A stretch of DNA of 51,654 nucleotides from a virus: the IMG/VR virus record IMGVR_UViG_3300036985_007573, positions 1-51,654 of that record. One strand, written 5' to 3'. The position numbers were made by a program, and so were the translations under genes. Shown piece by piece: positions 39,537 through 46,316 of this stretch. Position 1 is the stretch's first letter; each line of letters begins with the position of its first letter. A model generated the notes under the pieces. That model saw only the letters and a list, made by a program, of their open reading frames with translations, was not told the DNA's origin and did no database searches.

Positions 39537-39796
39537 TGTGGTGTATTTTTTGGGGCCCCAAACAAGGACAACCAACCGGGCACAGTGGTCCATCCAGTAG
39601 GCTGGAGGACCTTGAAGACGTGGTCGGTGTTTTGAAAGCGACATATCATGACAAAACATACTGGATTGACCGTCAACCGGAGGCGGAGAGATCCGATGAG
39701 GGATGTGTATCAGGAGATGGAGATCGGCCAGGAGAGAGTGATCATCGACAGGAGGAAACCATCGCTGATTCTGGCGGCGATGAACCGCATTCGTGA
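39533..39796 (+). CDS. 87-residue protein, unknown
   Basis: MMWCIFWGPKQGQPTGHSG, then a helical part (RLEDLEDVVGVLKATYHD) and an acidic tail. It begins within the DUF3310 stop (ATGA). The last 100 bases overlap the next gene. The ordered N-terminal part lies outside the overlap and looks genuine. Confidence 0.5.
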   Translation: MMWCIFWGPKQGQPTGHSGPSSRLEDLEDVVGVLKATYHDKTYWIDRQPEAERSDEGCVSGDGDRPGESDHRQEETIADSGGDEPHS

Positions 39797-40226
39797 CAGA
39801 TCCACTGAGAAACGATGGTTTGTTTGCCGGAAATTCGAAGGACAGATGCTTGTTCGCAGAGTGGATTCCCGGGAAACAATGCTTTCGATCATCAACTCTC
39901 AGAAAACTGGACGAGCGTCACTAAAGGCCGGTGAATACACTCACAGCCTTTGCTTCAATGAACAGGACGTTCAGCAGATCATCGATCAAAACAGAACGTG
40001 CTTCACTGTTGCTGAGCAGGACCATGAGTCAGTTCAGTACACTCCGGGGCTCTGCAGCATCAGAGTTCTGAAAATCAGCGACAAGCATCCACTGTGCGAC
40101 GGATATCCGGTGTACAAGGGGTCAAAGCAGCTTCGGCTGATCGTGACTGAACGCACCGTCACTGTCTCGGTAAAGACGAGCGAAGGACGAAATGTTAATT
40201 GCAAATTTCAAGCAGAATGGGTTTGA
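39696..40226 (+). CDS. 176-residue protein, unknown
   Basis: MRDVYQEMEIGQERVIIDRR, then MNRIRDRSTEKRWFVCRKFE and a beta-rich C terminus. GGAG lies upstream of ATG 39696; an earlier ATG at 39648 lacks a site. It is followed by a promoter and terminator, which suggests the end of an operon. No family was found. Confidence 0.6.
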   Translation: MRDVYQEMEIGQERVIIDRRKPSLILAAMNRIRDRSTEKRWFVCRKFEGQMLVRRVDSRETMLSIINSQKTGRASLKAGEYTHSLCFNEQDVQQIIDQNRTCFTVAEQDHESVQYTPGLCSIRVLKISDKHPLCDGYPVYKGSKQLRLIVTERTVTVSVKTSEGRNVNCKFQAEWV

Positions 40227-40251
40227 CCTTTGCGTCTAATTTTGCTACTGT
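40223..40251 (+). promoter_or_regulatory. Sigma70-like promoter overlapping a stop codon
   Basis: TTGACC (40223-40228), 17 bases, TACTGT (40246-40251). The -35 contains the stop codon of the gene before. The expected start near 40258 lies just before the terminator at 40262, as at 36081. Confidence 0.5.
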
Positions 40252-40261
40252 TTTACTAACG

Positions 40262-40291
40262 AAAGCCCGATCATGTGATTGGGCTTTTTTT
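40262..40291 (+). terminator. Intrinsic terminator
   Basis: AGCCCGATCA (40264-40273) pairs with TGATTGGGCT (40276-40285), one G-U, then seven T. It would end the operon at 40226 and lies directly after a promoter. Confidence 0.85.
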
Positions 40292-40311
40292 GAGTCTTTT
40301 GGGGATCTGAG

Positions 40312-40560
40312 ATGACAGCGGATAAGTGCAAGTGGTGCGGTGAGCCCGAAAAAAACGTAAGTTTGAGTGCAACACGATATCTCTGCAATACGCAGTATTT
40401 GCGCGGTATCGGAACGTGGGTGCGCGGCGGACAATGCGAACGGGATGGGTTGCGGAAACGGATTGAGGCCGCTACACAGCGGCTGGAATCGCTCAACGGG
40501 CGGCACGTTGGGGTGGCGGAATTGTATGCGGTGATTGAGATACTGGAGGGCAAAGGATGA
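40312..40560 (+). CDS. 82-residue zinc-ribbon-like protein
   Basis: CKWCGEPEKN, then a pair of further cysteines (YLCNTQYLRG, GGQCERDG) and a helical C terminus (GVAELYAVIEILEG). It is the first of a long run of small coupled genes, several with C-x2-C pairs. Function unknown. Confidence 0.6.
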   Translation: MTADKCKWCGEPEKNVSLSATRYLCNTQYLRGIGTWVRGGQCERDGLRKRIEAATQRLESLNGRHVGVAELYAVIEILEGKG

Positions 40561-40715
40561 GCAGGCCGCACAAGTGCATATATTGTGGGTGTGAAAGCGT
40601 AACTACAGATCAATACCACACACGGATTTTTTGGTGCGGCACAAGCTGGAGTGTCGACCGACAGGAGTGGCATGGCGTGTGCGCTAAGTCGCTCGCGATA
40701 TGGGTTATGGCATGA
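40557..40715 (+). CDS. 52-residue zinc-ribbon protein
   Basis: MSRPHKCIYCGCESVTTDQY, with a second C-x-TSW and a late VCAKSLA. It starts with ATGA overlap. The pattern suggests a single metal site. Confidence 0.6.
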   Translation: MSRPHKCIYCGCESVTTDQYHTRIFWCGTSWSVDRQEWHGVCAKSLAIWVMA

Positions 40716-40776
40716 AAATTTGATCTGGCAACAGTCCGGAAATTCCGGATGGTTCAGCAAAGCAGGAGAGTGAGCA

Positions 40777-41046
40777 ATGAGCGGCCAAAAATACGGCGAG
40801 ATGATTACAGACGAACAGATTGCCGACGCAGTAGCCACACTGGCAGCGGTTGCACGGAAATTCGTGCCAGAGGGCTGGTCGATCCACTTGCAGTGCTATC
40901 GCGGAGGAGAGGTGTTTGCGAGCCTGTGTCAGCTGAGCGAACAGTGCGAAGAGCAGGTCGTATCGCTACACGATAGCTATCAGGACGCAATTGATGCAGC
41001 AATGCGGCTGGCCAACACTCCGGAAAATCAGGAGAGTTCGACGTGA
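40777..41046 (+). CDS. 89-residue protein, unknown
   Basis: MSGQKYGEMITDEQIADAVA, helical, then a strand (WSIHLQCYRGGEVFA). Its opening MSGxK is shared with the genes at 41778 and 42005. AGGAG lies upstream. GTGA links it to the next gene. Confidence 0.55.
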   Translation: MSGQKYGEMITDEQIADAVATLAAVARKFVPEGWSIHLQCYRGGEVFASLCQLSEQCEEQVVSLHDSYQDAIDAAMRLANTPENQESST

Positions 41047-41288
41047 GTCACAATCAGACATCGGCACGGCAAAAGATCAAAGAGATTAAGCAGGACGGTT
41101 TCCGTCTTGGCGTAACCCCCGGAGGAACGTGCGAATCGTGCGGCAAGAATTGCGCACCGCTCTGGTGGCGGAAAGTGAGTTGGGAGCACAGCCTCTGGGC
41201 GGGCCATTGTCGTGATTGTGCCTACGCTCACATCCATTCATGGGACAGACTCATGCGGGTGCGAAGGAAACAGGAGGGTTTGCCGTGA
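41043..41288 (+). CDS. 81-residue zinc-ribbon protein
   Basis: A GTG start overlapping the previous stop. Two pairs of cysteines, CESCGKNC and HCRDC, frame a tryptophan-rich middle (LWWRKVSWEHSLW). Probable metal-binding or nucleic-acid-binding protein. Confidence 0.6.
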   Translation: MSHNQTSARQKIKEIKQDGFRLGVTPGGTCESCGKNCAPLWWRKVSWEHSLWAGHCRDCAYAHIHSWDRLMRVRRKQEGLP

Positions 41289-41596
41289 ATAAACGAACGT
41301 GTGAGCAATGCAGGTGGTGGCATCGGGAAGAACCGACAAACCAAAACGGCCAGTGTCGGAGATATCCGCCAATGGTAATTATGCCGCATGGGTTGGTGAG
41401 ACCGACTATGGCGGAAGACAACTTTTGCGGCGAATGGCGTGATAGATCAATCACGCCGGAGCAGGATCAGCGTGAGGAACTGGTGACGCAGTTTGCCGTG
41501 GCAATCGTGCAGGCTGAGAGCGACACCGGCGCGGAACTGGTGTGGAAATGGGCGGAACAGTATGTGGACGCAAAGCCAAAGATCGGGGGTGAGTGA
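41285..41596 (+). CDS. 103-residue zinc-binding protein
   Basis: A GTG start (GTGA). MNKRTCEQCRWWHREEPTNQ, then QCRRYPPM and DNFCGEW: four cysteines spaced as in small oxidoreductase-like or zinc proteins of phages. A helical C terminus follows (LVTQFAVAIVQAESD). Function unknown. Confidence 0.6.
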   Translation: MNKRTCEQCRWWHREEPTNQNGQCRRYPPMVIMPHGLVRPTMAEDNFCGEWRDRSITPEQDQREELVTQFAVAIVQAESDTGAELVWKWAEQYVDAKPKIGGE

Positions 41597-41781
41597 TGGC
41601 AGATTTTTCGAAGTGGTCGCGTGAGAATTTGGAGGCCGTGGCGGCTGATATGCTGGCGGCATTGTTGCGGGCGAGGCAGTGGATTGCAAACGACGAAATG
41701 ATGCACGGCAGGCCGTTTGGTGTTGGTAATGAGGTGCGTGAGGCGATTGCGCGGGCGGAGCAGATCGGAGGTGAGTCGTGA
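41596..41781 (+). CDS. 61-residue helical protein
   Basis: MADFSKWSRENLEAVAADML, then RARQWIAND and EVREAIARAEQIG. It starts at ATG 41596, one base into the previous stop; GTG 41593 is an alternative. Not recognised. Confidence 0.55.
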   Translation: MADFSKWSRENLEAVAADMLAALLRARQWIANDEMMHGRPFGVGNEVREAIARAEQIGGES

Positions 41782-42008
41782 GCGGTGAAAAGTTAAGCGA
41801 AGCGATAAATCTGCTGGCGGAATATGCGGCAGCTAATTTGCCTGCAAGATATGAGGTTGTGCTGGTGTTTCGGAGCGACGAGTGTTGGCTAGACTTGCAG
41901 CACGATGATGACGGCGACCTTGAGGTTCATTCAGACAGCCGATCACACTTTGCTGAGGCGTGCGAGACGACCAGAGAATACGAAAAGAAACGCAGAGGTG
42001 AGTTATGA
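41778..42008 (+). CDS. 76-residue protein, unknown
   Basis: A GTG start (GTGA). MSGEKLSEAINLLAEYAAAN, then YEVVLVFRSDECWLDLQHDD and an acidic helix. The opening MSGEK recurs in the next gene. Not recognised. Confidence 0.55.
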   Translation: MSGEKLSEAINLLAEYAAANLPARYEVVLVFRSDECWLDLQHDDDGDLEVHSDSRSHFAEACETTREYEKKRRGEL

Positions 42009-42223
42009 GCGGTGAAAAGATCCAAGTTTGCTTAGGCTGGTGGCGGCAGCGGTGCGGGAATGTGGTTTGGATCACGGGTGAAAGCGGCGACAGTCATTAC
42101 CCCTGGCGGTGTGCAGTTGGCGGGAAATACTGCAGGAACGGACGCTATTTCACGTTTGGGCTGACACAACTGGATCTTGTTGAGTTCCTCGGCGCGAACA
42201 TCACGATAGCGGCGGCGGAATGA
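42005..42223 (+). CDS. Single-copy beta module protein
   Basis: A 72-residue protein: MSGEKIQVCLGWWRQRCGNV, YPWRCAVGGKYCRNGRYFTF and QLDLVEFLG. Its last part is nearly the same as that of the 43649 gene (GLDLVEFLG). The layout W-x-R, G, W, GxY/F, DL-V is also met three times in the 44458 gene. Function unknown. Confidence 0.6.
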   Translation: MSGEKIQVCLGWWRQRCGNVVWITGESGDSHYPWRCAVGGKYCRNGRYFTFGLTQLDLVEFLGANITIAAAE

Positions 42224-42252
42224 ACACTTCGAAGAATTGGAATAGTTGAACC

Positions 42253-42269
42253 GTCAAGGATTACTTGAC
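42253..42269 (+). promoter_or_regulatory. Short inverted repeat before a strong ribosome site
   Basis: GTCAAG (42253-42258) and CTTGAC (42264-42269) with a 5-base loop, then TAGGAGGG and the start at 42288. The second arm reads TTGACA, but no -10 follows at the right distance. It may be an operator or a leader hairpin. Confidence 0.4.
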
Positions 42270-42287
42270 AGATAGGAGGGAATTGAA

Positions 42288-42611
42288 ATGGCGTGGTTGA
42301 AATTGACACTGCAGGACGGGCGAAAGAACCTCGTAAACACTGATCAGGTGTCTGAGGTGTGGGCGGCGGAACACAGCGCTGCGAACGCCGGGATACGACA
42401 ACATGACGGCGTTACGTTAGTCCGGGAAACGGTCGACGAAATCAACGAGATGATTGAGCGTGACGCATGGCGTGAGCGAGTGTTGCGGGTGGCGTGTGCG
42501 ATCATGAGTAACGAGCACGCCAACGGCCTGACATCAGAGCAGGTGTGGGCGAGGGCCGCGCGGTTTGCGGCGATGGATCCAGAGCAGGAAGCGTTTATTA
42601 AGGCAATTTAG
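42288..42611 (+). CDS. 107-residue protein, unknown
   Basis: MAWLKLTLQDGRKNLVNTDQ, a short beta opening like the FlbD type, then helices (DEINEMIERDAWRERVLRVA). AGGAGG lies 9 bases upstream, one of the strongest ribosome sites in the window. Function unknown. Confidence 0.6.
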   Translation: MAWLKLTLQDGRKNLVNTDQVSEVWAAEHSAANAGIRQHDGVTLVRETVDEINEMIERDAWRERVLRVACAIMSNEHANGLTSEQVWARAARFAAMDPEQEAFIKAI

Positions 42612-42633
42612 GCGTATAAAAACGGGGGTACAC

Positions 42634-42984
42634 ATGACTGAAGGACTGTCGTCAGATGAACGAAACTGCCTGTTGCATTTGGCCGCAGCATGGAATTTCT
42701 TCGTGGCAATGCCCACAAAGCATCCGAGTGAAACGCATGAGTTTCAGTCTGCGATCCACAATGCACAGTGCCTGATTGCATTGCGTGTGGCAAGGCGCGT
42801 AAATCCAGATTTTTGGTATCAACCAGGAGCCACTGAAAATCCAACACATATTTGCGAACGTTGCGGCGGAACCGGAGTGCAGCAAGCCGGATGCTGGACG
42901 GGAAAGGCATACGACTCACACGAGGGACGGTGTGAACTCTGTAACGGCGAAGGAAAACTTGGGGTCATGGAAACAGGGAGTTAA
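42634..42984 (+). CDS. DnaJ-type zinc-finger-like protein
   Basis: A 116-residue protein with an N-terminal helical part (SSDERNCLLHLAAAWNFFV) and two C-x2-C-x-G-x-G motifs (CERCGGTG and CELCNGEG) that match half of a DnaJ zinc centre. There is no J domain. It could bind unfolded protein or nucleic acid. GGGGG lies before the start. Confidence 0.65.
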   Translation: MTEGLSSDERNCLLHLAAAWNFFVAMPTKHPSETHEFQSAIHNAQCLIALRVARRVNPDFWYQPGATENPTHICERCGGTGVQQAGCWTGKAYDSHEGRCELCNGEGKLGVMETGS

Positions 42985-43014
42985 GATAATTTTAGCAAAA
43001 TTAAAATCAGACAG

Positions 43015-43053
43015 GGGTTCTGGCGTTGACGCCAGAACCCTTTTGTCGATAAT
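43015..43053 (+). promoter_or_regulatory. Terminator hairpin with an embedded promoter
   Basis: GGGTTCTGGCG (43015-43025) and CGCCAGAACCC (43030-43040) form a perfect 11-bp stem with loop TTGA, followed by TTTT, so this is an intrinsic terminator. The loop and right arm contain TTGACG (43026-43031), which with GATAAT at 43048 (16-base spacer) makes a sigma70-like promoter. The flanks TTTTAGCA and TTCACTGCG are shared with 33784-33836. Confidence 0.65.
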
Positions 43054-43097
43054 GTTCACTGCGGAGTGAATGTTTTATCTTTTCAGGGAGATCTTTG

Positions 43098-43319
43098 GTG
43101 GGTAAGAACATCTACATCTGGCTGGAGTTTGAACCGGGTAACAGCAACGGCTTGGCCTTCGTCGGCTTGGCGTTCGCTATCACCGACACAGAAAATGAGG
43201 CTCGGTCCTACGTGACCGACAAGTTGGGATACAGTCCGGAGGACTGGGGACCATGTGAGTGCTACTGTCTTGCTGAAGTTTCCGAGATCGCTGGTGCTGT
43301 TGTTGGGGGAGGACGCTGA
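43098..43319 (+). CDS. 73-residue protein, unknown
   Basis: A GTG start with GGGAG 7 bases upstream. GKNIYIWLEFEPGNSNGLAF, then YSPEDWGPCECYC. It is the first gene after the terminator/promoter unit. Not recognised. Confidence 0.55.
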   Translation: MGKNIYIWLEFEPGNSNGLAFVGLAFAITDTENEARSYVTDKLGYSPEDWGPCECYCLAEVSEIAGAVVGGGR

Positions 43320-43320
43320 G

Positions 43321-43656
43321 ATGAAGTACGCTGACTGGATCCCGGGGAAGATCGTCCTGACGGTGCGGTCTGTTGTCCAGGTGTGGAAGGACAGACAGGA
43401 TCACGATGTCGTGACCGCCTTCGCTACCCTGACTCCCATGCGGTTCGATACCGCAAAGCTGTGCTACACAAAGCACAAGACTCTTAAGTTGTCTGAGGTT
43501 TTTTACAGCGAAGGCAATAACGCCGAGTGGACGGTGACAGAACTGCCGGAAGAGATCGACGCAATTCTGCGTGCAAACTGGGAGGCAGAGCGGCGGTTCT
43601 TTCGCGCGGGGTATTCGTTCAAATCAATGGCCCTTGAGGAGCAATCAGATGGATGA
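43321..43656 (+). CDS. 111-residue protein, unknown
   Basis: MKYADWIPGKIVLTVRSVVQ, then TPMRFDTAKLCYTKHKTLKL. GAGGA lies 7 bases upstream. It overlaps the next gene by 8 bases. No family was found. Confidence 0.55.
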   Translation: MKYADWIPGKIVLTVRSVVQVWKDRQDHDVVTAFATLTPMRFDTAKLCYTKHKTLKLSEVFYSEGNNAEWTVTELPEEIDAILRANWEAERRFFRAGYSFKSMALEEQSDG

Positions 43657-43966
43657 ACCAAACAGCGAAGATTACACGGAGTATGTCCCGCAGCCGGAAG
43701 AGGATACCGTAGAAGTCAAAGTCGGTCGATGGAAGACTCGCGACGGCCGCGAAGTCACTGTCGAGTTTTACGATCCCAACAGAAGTGGCATGCGGTTTGG
43801 CAAAGAACTCAAGCATCTGCCATGGATCGGATTCTGGATGATGTACCCCGGGATTCCAGCGGCTTGCTCGTGGACGATTTCCGGCAGGAGATACCGAATG
43901 AGCAGTTGGAAAAGCGGATTGGATTTGGTGGAATTTCTCGGAGATCTGGTGGAGCAACAGTCATGA
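43649..43966 (+). CDS. Single-copy beta module protein
   Basis: A 105-residue protein with an acidic start, then the module VGRWKTRDGREVTVEFYD, a CSWTISGRRYRM strand and GLDLVEFLGDL. The same module occurs in the 42005 gene and, three times, in the 44458 gene. GAGGAG lies 8 bases upstream. Function unknown. Confidence 0.65.
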   Translation: MDEPNSEDYTEYVPQPEEDTVEVKVGRWKTRDGREVTVEFYDPNRSGMRFGKELKHLPWIGFWMMYPGIPAACSWTISGRRYRMSSWKSGLDLVEFLGDLVEQQS

Positions 43967-44313
43967 ACAAAAAAGTTGGAAGGCCGCGCAAACACGGAAC
44001 AGACGCAGTCTCATGCCTGACAAGGGTCCCAAGGGGGTTGATGGATATACTGGATCAAGAAGGACTCAGCAGGCAGGAGTCCGTCCTGGCGGCGATCGAG
44101 CGTGGGATTGCTGCCGGCAATCATGCCTACGCTGTGCAGGTCCAAAGAGAACAGGAACGCATCAAACAGGAACTGCGTAATGCCCAAAGCCGGATACTCA
44201 GCCTTGCGAGACAGTGTCTCGATGCTGGGTTTGAGCCGCAGTTCCTTCGGCAGGCAGACGAGATTATCGAACACCTCGGTCAGATTGAACTCGATCTGGA
44301 GTCAAACCCGTGA
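43963..44313 (+). CDS. GRPRK-motif helical protein
   Basis: A 116-residue protein with a basic AT-hook-like start (KKVGRPRKHGTDA), a ribbon-helix-helix-like part (VSCLTRVPRGLMDILDQEGL), SRQESVLAAIERG and a long coiled coil. Probably a DNA-binding regulator. It begins by ATGA. Confidence 0.55.
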   Translation: MNKKVGRPRKHGTDAVSCLTRVPRGLMDILDQEGLSRQESVLAAIERGIAAGNHAYAVQVQREQERIKQELRNAQSRILSLARQCLDAGFEPQFLRQADEIIEHLGQIELDLESNP

Positions 44314-44477
44314 CCAACAACAAAACAGGAGCAGCAACCTGCGATGGCTGCAACAAACAACTGCCGTCTGACGGCAAATTTCTGTGTGAAGAATGTGCCA
44401 AAATGCTCGATGCTCTCTCTGAGCATGTCAAACAAAGATACGGAAAGAAGGATGAACATGATCGGCATGAAATTTGA
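44310..44477 (+). CDS. 55-residue zinc-ribbon protein
   Basis: A GTG start (GTGA). CDGCNKQLPSDGKFLCEEC forms a clean four-cysteine ribbon, followed by a basic helix (DALSEHVKQRYGKKDEH). It overlaps the next gene's start by 20 bases. Likely a small nucleic-acid-binding protein. Confidence 0.65.
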   Translation: MTNNKTGAATCDGCNKQLPSDGKFLCEECAKMLDALSEHVKQRYGKKDEHDRHEI

Positions 44478-46230
44478 TGATGTGGACGGGGAAGAACCAA
44501 TGCCAGTGCGGCCGTCGCGGACGGCAGCCTTCGGCGTCGGCGTGTGGAAGACACGCGAGGGACGGAAGGCTGAGGTCAGAAAAGACAAGGTCAGAAAAGA
44601 CAAGGACTGCGTTCTCAGGATCTATGATCTGACTGGCGTGATTCATTTTAGCAATCAGGCAGTGGAGGTAACATGGACCAAAAACGGCGATTTTCTTTCT
44701 GGTAAGTTTCATAATAATGACCTCATGGGGCCATGGGTAGAGGAGGCTCCGGCGGTCGAGGCTCCGGCGGTCGAGGCTCCGGCGGTCGAGGCTCCGGCGG
44801 TCGAGGCTCCGGCGGTCGAGGCTCCGGCGGTCGAGGCTCCGGTGGTCGAGTCTCCGGCGGTCGAGGCTCCGGCTTTCTGTCTTGGCGTGTGGCGGACGCA
44901 GGGCGGACAGAGAGTCGAGATCTGCCGGGATTTGGGCAGCCAGTATGCGTTCAATCTGCAAGGCAGAGTTGATGGTGGCATAAAAATGGAGTCGTGGGCT
45001 GCTGACGGTACTCCTCTGCGGGATGTCAGTGAACCGCATTTGAGACTTGTCGGGCCATGGATTAGCTGGAAGCCAGCCGAAACAGTGACCGAGGCTCCGG
45101 TGTTCGGCGTCGGTGTGTGGAGAGCCCGGAACGGGGGCAAAGTACATATTGAAAGGACCGACGGGAAAGAACCATTCGTGCTCATCGGAAGCATTCCCCC
45201 GGATCCGGCTGGACTTAATTGTAAATTCTCATGGACAATCAACGGGAAGTTCAATAGAGATGGTGATCATCCTGACGATCTGATCGAGCCGTGGGCTCAG
45301 GAAACACCAAAGACACGGGAGGATCTGCAGGAAACTTGGGAAGTCGAAGCAAACGATGCGATCAAGGCACTCACAGCGCAACTCCAGGTCGCCCATCGGA
45401 AAACCGTCCATCTGGAAAGCGAACTGGCATCCATGGCAGTCCTGCTCAGGGATGCCGTCAAGGAAGGCGAAGAACTGAAGCAGAAAGCCAAGGAAAGGAC
45501 AGCAGAACTGCTCGCGGTAAACCAAAGAGTCGCTGTGATAGAGAAAGGACTGGGCGACATCAAGGCTGTCAAGGCTGACCGCTGCTGGTTCAAAAACCTG
45601 AGCGAAGAACAGCAGGGAAAAATCAAATCTCAGCAACAGACGATCGATGCTCAAATTCAGACGATCGAGTCGTGGAGCCGAGCAGCAAGAGAAAAGGATG
45701 AGGAAATCGAAAGACTCCGGCAGACTCTCGATCGCGAAATGAACTCCAACATCGAGGAAACTGGCCGACTGAACAAAGTGATCGCTGATCTCCGTGAAGA
45801 AAACGTCGTCCAGGGATTCAAACTCTCGGCCGCCATCGACGAACGTGATACCGAGAAACTCAAGGCAAAATTGGATCTCGATGCCCTGCAGGCTGCCACA
45901 GAGCAGAAACAGGACACCGAGACACTCCCAGCAATTCGCAGGCTCAAAGTCCTGATGCTCATCTGCAGAGCCGTCACGGTGCTGCTGCTGGCCGCCATCC
46001 CGCTCGCCGGACAGTGGATCTCACAACACGGTTCAGAATGGATGGTCGATAGCTCGGGACAGGGAATCCTTAGACCAGGGACACTCTTTGCCGCATTCAT
46101 CGCATGGCTCGGAATCTGCTTTGTCGGCGCTACCATCGAAGGCGAAATTCACCGGATCATCCAGTCGCAGGAAACTGAATACTTGAGACTCAGGAACAAA
46201 ATCGCACCAGAACGACGACAAGACTGGTAA
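44458..46230 (+). CDS. Membrane-anchored coiled-coil protein with three beta modules
   Basis: About 590 residues. Three copies of one module (FGVGVWKTREGRKAEV at residue 25, FCLGVWRTQGGQRVEI at 140, FGVGVWRARNGGKVHI at 216) each end in a D/H-L-x-x-PW phrase. Between copies 1 and 2 lies a PAVEA repeat linker. Residues 300-490 are coiled coil, and two membrane helices (VTVLLLAAIPLAGQW; LFAAFIAWLGICFVGATI) lie near 500 and 545. It looks like a membrane-tethered rod with repeated binding domains. The start is uncertain: GAAGGA precedes ATG 44458; 44452 and 44467 are possible. Confidence 0.65.
   Translation: MIGMKFDDVDGEEPMPVRPSRTAAFGVGVWKTREGRKAEVRKDKVRKDKDCVLRIYDLTGVIHFSNQAVEVTWTKNGDFLSGKFHNNDLMGPWVEEAPAVEAPAVEAPAVEAPAVEAPAVEAPAVEAPVVESPAVEAPAFCLGVWRTQGGQRVEICRDLGSQYAFNLQGRVDGGIKMESWAADGTPLRDVSEPHLRLVGPWISWKPAETVTEAPVFGVGVWRARNGGKVHIERTDGKEPFVLIGSIPPDPAGLNCKFSWTINGKFNRDGDHPDDLIEPWAQETPKTREDLQETWEVEANDAIKALTAQLQVAHRKTVHLESELASMAVLLRDAVKEGEELKQKAKERTAELLAVNQRVAVIEKGLGDIKAVKADRCWFKNLSEEQQGKIKSQQQTIDAQIQTIESWSRAAREKDEEIERLRQTLDREMNSNIEETGRLNKVIADLREENVVQGFKLSAAIDERDTEKLKAKLDLDALQAATEQKQDTETLPAIRRLKVLMLICRAVTVLLLAAIPLAGQWISQHGSEWMVDSSGQGILRPGTLFAAFIAWLGICFVGATIEGEIHRIIQSQETEYLRLRNKIAPERRQDW
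44743..44877 (+). repeat. 15-bp tandem repeat encoding EAPAV
   Basis: Nine units of GAG-GCT-CCG-GCG-GTC, starting every 15 bases from 44743. The last three units carry single changes. It makes a stiff Pro/Ala/Glu linker between two beta modules. The perfect early units suggest recent expansion. Confidence 0.95.
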
Positions 46231-46236
46231 ACTTCG

Positions 46237-46304
46237 TGCTGCTGCTGCTACTGCTGCTACTGCTGCTGCCGGGGAGCAATCGCTCCCCGGCTTTCTTCGT
46301 TTTT
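46237..46304 (+). repeat. CTG tract followed by GC hairpin and T-rich run
   Basis: CTG/CTA triplets from 46239 to 46267, then a perfect 9-bp hairpin CCGGGGAGC-AATC-GCTCCCCGG (46269-46290) and CTTTCTTCGTTTTT. It probably ends the operon at 46230 while leaving the ribosome site AAGGA for the helicase gene at 46317. The same mix of CTG tract and GC hairpin recurs in the right arm. Confidence 0.85.
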
Positions 46305-46316
46305 AAGGACATTGAA

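Noticed and set aside
42253-42275. Promoter starting at TTGACA 42265
   Set aside because: No -10 hexamer follows at 16-18 bases, and the region holds the ribosome site of the next gene.
46236-46316. Poly-leucine N-terminal extension of the helicase
   Set aside because: The frame is open through the CTG tract and hairpin, but the AAGGA site and the motif I distance fit the ATG at 46317.
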